Assembly: GCA_030424975.1 (NCBI GenBank) | Contig: JAUHVY010000002.1 | Location: forward strand, 806,001-870,000 | Reading direction: 5' to 3' | Length of the DNA stretch: 64,000 nt | Source of the DNA: Alphaproteobacteria bacterium | GTDB taxonomy: Bacteria > Pseudomonadota > Alphaproteobacteria > Micavibrionales > Micavibrionaceae | In this document: in pieces, positions 60,385-64,000 of the stretch | How the letters are laid out: every line of letters starts with the position of its first letter | Position numbering within the stretch: position 1 is the stretch's first letter | Notes under the pieces: model-generated | What the model was told of the DNA's origin: nothing | The model's database searches: none | What the model saw: only the letters and a program-made list of their open reading frames with translations | Position numbers and translations under genes: made by a program

Positions 60385-61296
60385 ATGACCTTATGGACAC
60401 CAGATATATCCCTGCAAGAGCCACATCGCGTTTTGTTGAAACGCGGTGAGTTTATTGATGATTCGCGTGACGGTCGTGTTGTGCCGTTCAAGATTTATCA
60501 TCCTGTTGACCATGGTCAGGGTAAATTACCCGTGATTATCTGGAGCCATGGATTCGGCGGAAACCGTGATGGCGCGTCATTTATTTCACGTTTTCTGGCG
60601 GGGCAGGGCTATATTATTGTTCACATTACACATCACGGCACCGATAGCAGCTTATGGGAGGGCAAGCCAGGCCACCCATGGGATATTTTGCGTCAGGTAA
60701 AAATCAGCCGCGAAACAACGCTGGACCGCATGTATGATGTGCCGTTTGCCCTTGATCAGTTAGAGGTATGGGCGAACGAAAATCCCGAGGTTGGCAATGA
60801 CATGGATTTTTCCCGTATGGGCATGTCAGGGCATTCATTCGGCGCAATGACCACACAGGTTATGGCGGGTATGAAATTTCCGGATAAGGATGGCGGCTTG
60901 CTTGATATTAGTGATGATCGCTTTTCATGCGGTATCCTCTACAGCCCCGTTCCGATTCGCCATATTACGGATGCCGATCCCAAGGCAGTGTATTCATCCA
61001 TTGATATTCCGTTGTTCCATATGACCGGAACAGATGATAGCTCACCGCTTGAGGATTTCGGGTATGAGCGCCGTCTGATTATTAAAGAGCATGCAGGGAA
61101 CCCCGATCAATATGTCCAAATTCTGGAGGATGGAGATCACATGGTTTATAACGGCACGCGCGGAAAGCTTGCGGATAATCCGAAACGTGATGCCCATGAA
61201 AAACTTATTTTGGATGGGGCTTACGCTTTTTGGCAGGCCTATTTAAAAGATGACGCACAGGCCAAGGCATGGCTTGAAACGCATTACAAAAAATAG
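60385..61296 (+). CDS. Alpha/beta hydrolase (PAF-acetylhydrolase/dienelactone-hydrolase-like)
   Basis: VIIWSHGFGGNRDGASF; GMSGHSFGAMTTQ; ATG at 60385 with AGAGG upstream; the ORF-track start 60223 overlaps sspB. Confidence 0.82.
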   Translation: MTLWTPDISLQEPHRVLLKRGEFIDDSRDGRVVPFKIYHPVDHGQGKLPVIIWSHGFGGNRDGASFISRFLAGQGYIIVHITHHGTDSSLWEGKPGHPWDILRQVKISRETTLDRMYDVPFALDQLEVWANENPEVGNDMDFSRMGMSGHSFGAMTTQVMAGMKFPDKDGGLLDISDDRFSCGILYSPVPIRHITDADPKAVYSSIDIPLFHMTGTDDSSPLEDFGYERRLIIKEHAGNPDQYVQILEDGDHMVYNGTRGKLADNPKRDAHEKLILDGAYAFWQAYLKDDAQAKAWLETHYKK

Positions 61297-61364
61297 GCAG
61301 TGTTTTTGTCGTTATACGAAAACGCCATATAATTTTTCTTCTTCTATTAAGGGAAACTCCGATC

Positions 61365-62297
61365 ATGGAAAACGCGATTGAAATCACCAATCTGAACAAG
61401 ACCTATAAGGCAACAAAACGCACCGCCGCAAAGGTTGCGCTGCAGGATGTTAATCTGAGCATTCCAAAGGGGTCTATTTTCGGGCTTTTGGGGCCGAATG
61501 GTGCGGGCAAATCAACCATTATCAATATTATGGCGGGACTGGTTATCAAAACATCAGGGCAGGTGAATATTGCGGGATTTGATATTGATGTGAATGAGCG
61601 TAATGCCAAGGCGTCCATCGGTATTGTGCCGCAGGAAATTAATTTTGACCCGTATTTTACGCCATTTGAATCATTGGATTTGCAAGCGGGGCTTTACGGT
61701 ATTCCAAAGGCGCAGCGTCGCTCGATGGAGATTCTGGAGATGGTTGGCCTAGCCGATAAACGTGATGCGTATGTACGATCTCTTTCCGGTGGTATGAAGC
61801 GCCGTATGCTTGTGGCAAAGGCGATGGTGCATAACCCGGCTATTCTTGTGTTGGATGAACCGACCGCAGGGGTGGATATCGAATTGCGTAAACAGTTATG
61901 GGATAATGTGAAGGTTTTAAATGAGCAGGGGGTCACAATCCTTTTGACGACGCATTATCTCGAAGAGGCAGAAGAGCTTTGTGATCGTATCGCAATCATC
62001 AATAAAGGCCAGGTTGTGGCTTGCGAGGATAAGGATACATTGCTTGGCCGTATCGAGGGTAAAGAGATTACCTTTGTACTGGATCGTGATCTTGATACTT
62101 TGCCTGACGCCATGAGTGGTTTTTGTGCAGAAATTAAGAAAAAGCGCAAACTGGTTGTGCGGTATAACCCCAATGAAACCAATGTGCAAGCCATCATAGA
62201 GGCCTTGCAATCTGCGGGATTGGGTATTGCAGATATCACGACGGATCAAAGTGATCTTGAGGATGTTTTCTTACAGCTCACAAGCAGTGCCGCGTAA
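61365..62297 (+). CDS. ABC transporter ATP-binding protein (ABC-2 type)
   Basis: LLGPNGAGKSTIINIM; LSGGMKRRMLVAKAMVHNPAILVLDEPTAGVDIELR; Ser/Glu-type C-terminal extension. Confidence 0.92.
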   Translation: MENAIEITNLNKTYKATKRTAAKVALQDVNLSIPKGSIFGLLGPNGAGKSTIINIMAGLVIKTSGQVNIAGFDIDVNERNAKASIGIVPQEINFDPYFTPFESLDLQAGLYGIPKAQRRSMEILEMVGLADKRDAYVRSLSGGMKRRMLVAKAMVHNPAILVLDEPTAGVDIELRKQLWDNVKVLNEQGVTILLTTHYLEEAEELCDRIAIINKGQVVACEDKDTLLGRIEGKEITFVLDRDLDTLPDAMSGFCAEIKKKRKLVVRYNPNETNVQAIIEALQSAGLGIADITTDQSDLEDVFLQLTSSAA

Positions 62298-62491
62298 TTT
62301 TATTTCACTTTCGGTTTGATTGAATCATGTAAATATGGTTGAATAAACCTATTAAGCAAAAGTGTTGTGTTCGTCTGTGTAGATCTCGCGTGTATTCCTA
62401 GTCGCGCGCGTTTGGCATGATTAAAGGGTTATTCCTTTTTGACGAAAATGAGTGGTTTTAAGTTTCCTAGGTTTAAAGAAACTCATGAATT

Positions 62492-62523
62492 GCGCCCGGT
62501 ATCGTTTTACCGGGTGCTTTTTT
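62492..62523 (+). terminator. Intrinsic terminator
   Basis: GCGCCCGGT..ACCGGGTGC (one G-U) then TTTTTT. Confidence 0.75.
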
Positions 62524-62533
62524 ATGGGCTAAT

Positions 62534-63082
62534 TTATTTTATGCGCTTAAAGCTGGCGCTGCAGGTTTTATCAGGAATGAGGTACACGGTTGCGCTGTAG
62601 GTATATCCATCGGAGCTTCTCTTGCTTGCGCCAAAATTTCCCGTTGTCCTTCCGAAATTATCCGTGAAGCATGGTTGTTTTTGGTCATCTTTGTTGCAGT
62701 ACTCAGCAATGATTTTTTTAGATATGCCGCAATAAGAGAAGTTGGAAACATTCCCGATGCCGATTTCAATCGGCAAGGCGTTTTCATCAATGGGCCTGTC
62801 TTGCATGTGTTTACCGAGGGAGCGCGCGGCATGCGTGACGGTGATGTGTATATCCGAACCACGTGCAACGCAAGACGTCCCTTTGCAGGTCGGGGTGTAA
62901 CCCTGTGCGCGAAGTTTTTGTAATATTTCCCCCATCGTCATCGTCAACTTAATGCCCATCATTTCGATATCTTTTACGGTCATTAATTTTTCGGGATCTT
63001 CACCGTTATATTTGGCGTGTCCTTGCGCGGGAAGTGCTATGAAGAATGCCATGCTCAGGATGTATAGAGTAATATTTTTCAT
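62534..63082 (-). CDS. Secreted hypothetical protein
   Basis: Signal peptide MKNITLYILSMAFFIALPAQGHA; several Cys. Confidence 0.65.
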   Translation of the reverse strand: MKNITLYILSMAFFIALPAQGHAKYNGEDPEKLMTVKDIEMMGIKLTMTMGEILQKLRAQGYTPTCKGTSCVARGSDIHITVTHAARSLGKHMQDRPIDENALPIEIGIGNVSNFSYCGISKKIIAEYCNKDDQKQPCFTDNFGRTTGNFGASKRSSDGYTYSATVYLIPDKTCSASFKRIK

Positions 63083-63164
63083 TTAAAAAAAGCTTCATAT
63101 TATTTGTTCTGAATTGTATGGTTTTTTATACAACTATATGGATATTCTTTCTAGGGGGGGCTAA

Positions 63165-63962
63165 ATGAAACGCAATGTATTTCTGGTGATGTTATTATTA
63201 TCTTGTTCTGCTGAGGTAAAAGCAAAAACAGCGGATGAGCATTTTCAAGATGTAGTTGCAAGGGTGCAAAGCGCCGATGGTAGCAAACTATCCTATATGG
63301 GGGTATATCCCGGAATTACGCGCGAGGCAGCTTTGGTACAGGCAAAGGCAGGCGATAAGGTTATTGCCGCGCATGAAGACCCCGCAACGAAAGGGATGTT
63401 CTCATACCACATGGACAGCCCCAAAAGGCAAATTCAAATCTCATTCCCTGATTTCGGTCAAGATGTACCGGAAACGCGAGGGGCTTCTGAAATCAGGTCA
63501 CATTTGGTAATCGTAAAACGAATCGCGCCGCAAAACGCGATGTTTGATAAGGATGTCATTCTTTCTGAAATTAAATCTGAATTGGGTGAGCCTGATTATG
63601 CAGAAAATAAAGGCGTGATGCATAGCTTTTATTATGGGTATTATCTGAAAGGCAGCAATAAAAGTCTGTATTTAAAATGCATGGATGAGTTCAAGGTTAA
63701 TAATCCCGGCGCGCGTCCGCCAAGTACACTTGGCAATGTCTTTTCAAAAATGATTACTCCTGAAACGATCGGGTTTGTCATGGAAACATGCCCTGATACG
63801 ATTGAATTTTACAAGGATGAAAAGGTAAAACAGCTATCTCCGTGGGTTTGGATTCAATTTAACGAAAGTAAGCGTGATATGAATGTGACTATGAATTACC
63901 TTGGTGAGGAATATTTATCATCCCATAAAAAACACGGGCCGCTATACGTTGAAAACCCGTAA
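63165..63962 (+). CDS. Secreted hypothetical protein
   Basis: Signal peptide MKRNVFLVMLLLSCSAEVKA; RBS GGGGGG upstream. Confidence 0.7.
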   Translation: MKRNVFLVMLLLSCSAEVKAKTADEHFQDVVARVQSADGSKLSYMGVYPGITREAALVQAKAGDKVIAAHEDPATKGMFSYHMDSPKRQIQISFPDFGQDVPETRGASEIRSHLVIVKRIAPQNAMFDKDVILSEIKSELGEPDYAENKGVMHSFYYGYYLKGSNKSLYLKCMDEFKVNNPGARPPSTLGNVFSKMITPETIGFVMETCPDTIEFYKDEKVKQLSPWVWIQFNESKRDMNVTMNYLGEEYLSSHKKHGPLYVENP

Positions 63963-64000
63963 GGTTTTGATTTTCAATATGGATAACGTTTGTAAAACCG

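Overview
The window is about 64 kb of a gene-dense chromosome, most likely from an alphaproteobacterium. That assignment is inferred from a circularly permuted tmRNA locus, an alpha-type SspB and the gene order ilvC..ilvB-miaA-degP-hflC-hflK..folA-thyA. Main blocks: (1) a partial CheY-like receiver on the minus strand at the left edge; (2) a type I secretion operon with a 2354-aa RTX/VWA adhesin, TolC-like, LapB-like ABC and HlyD-like proteins; (3) thrS-infC-cvpA, purF, a MscS channel and nhaD; (4) der-bamB-TPR protein, LD-transpeptidase and AMIN/amidase_3; (5) assorted accessory genes: response regulator, formyltransferase-like, solitary FlgC-like, TPR-methyltransferase, subtilase-like protein and EamA transporters; (6) a dispersed ilv cluster (ilvB..ilvN..ilvC) with a LysE-family gene inside it; (7) miaA, DegP/Q, HflKC, Mrp, folA and thyA; (8) a permuted ssrA (tmRNA) about 0.8 kb from sspB, an alpha/beta hydrolase and an ABC ATPase. 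The most notable items absent from the ORF track are a 27-codon Val/Leu/Ile-rich leader ORF upstream of ilvB with matching terminator and antiterminator arms, the permuted tmRNA whose 22-aa tag carries an internal ANDNF duplication, an AUU start for infC, and a cluster of DnaA-box-like sequences in a roughly 870-bp gap without convincing genes between ilvB and miaA. All identifications come from reading the sequence; no searches or folding were run.
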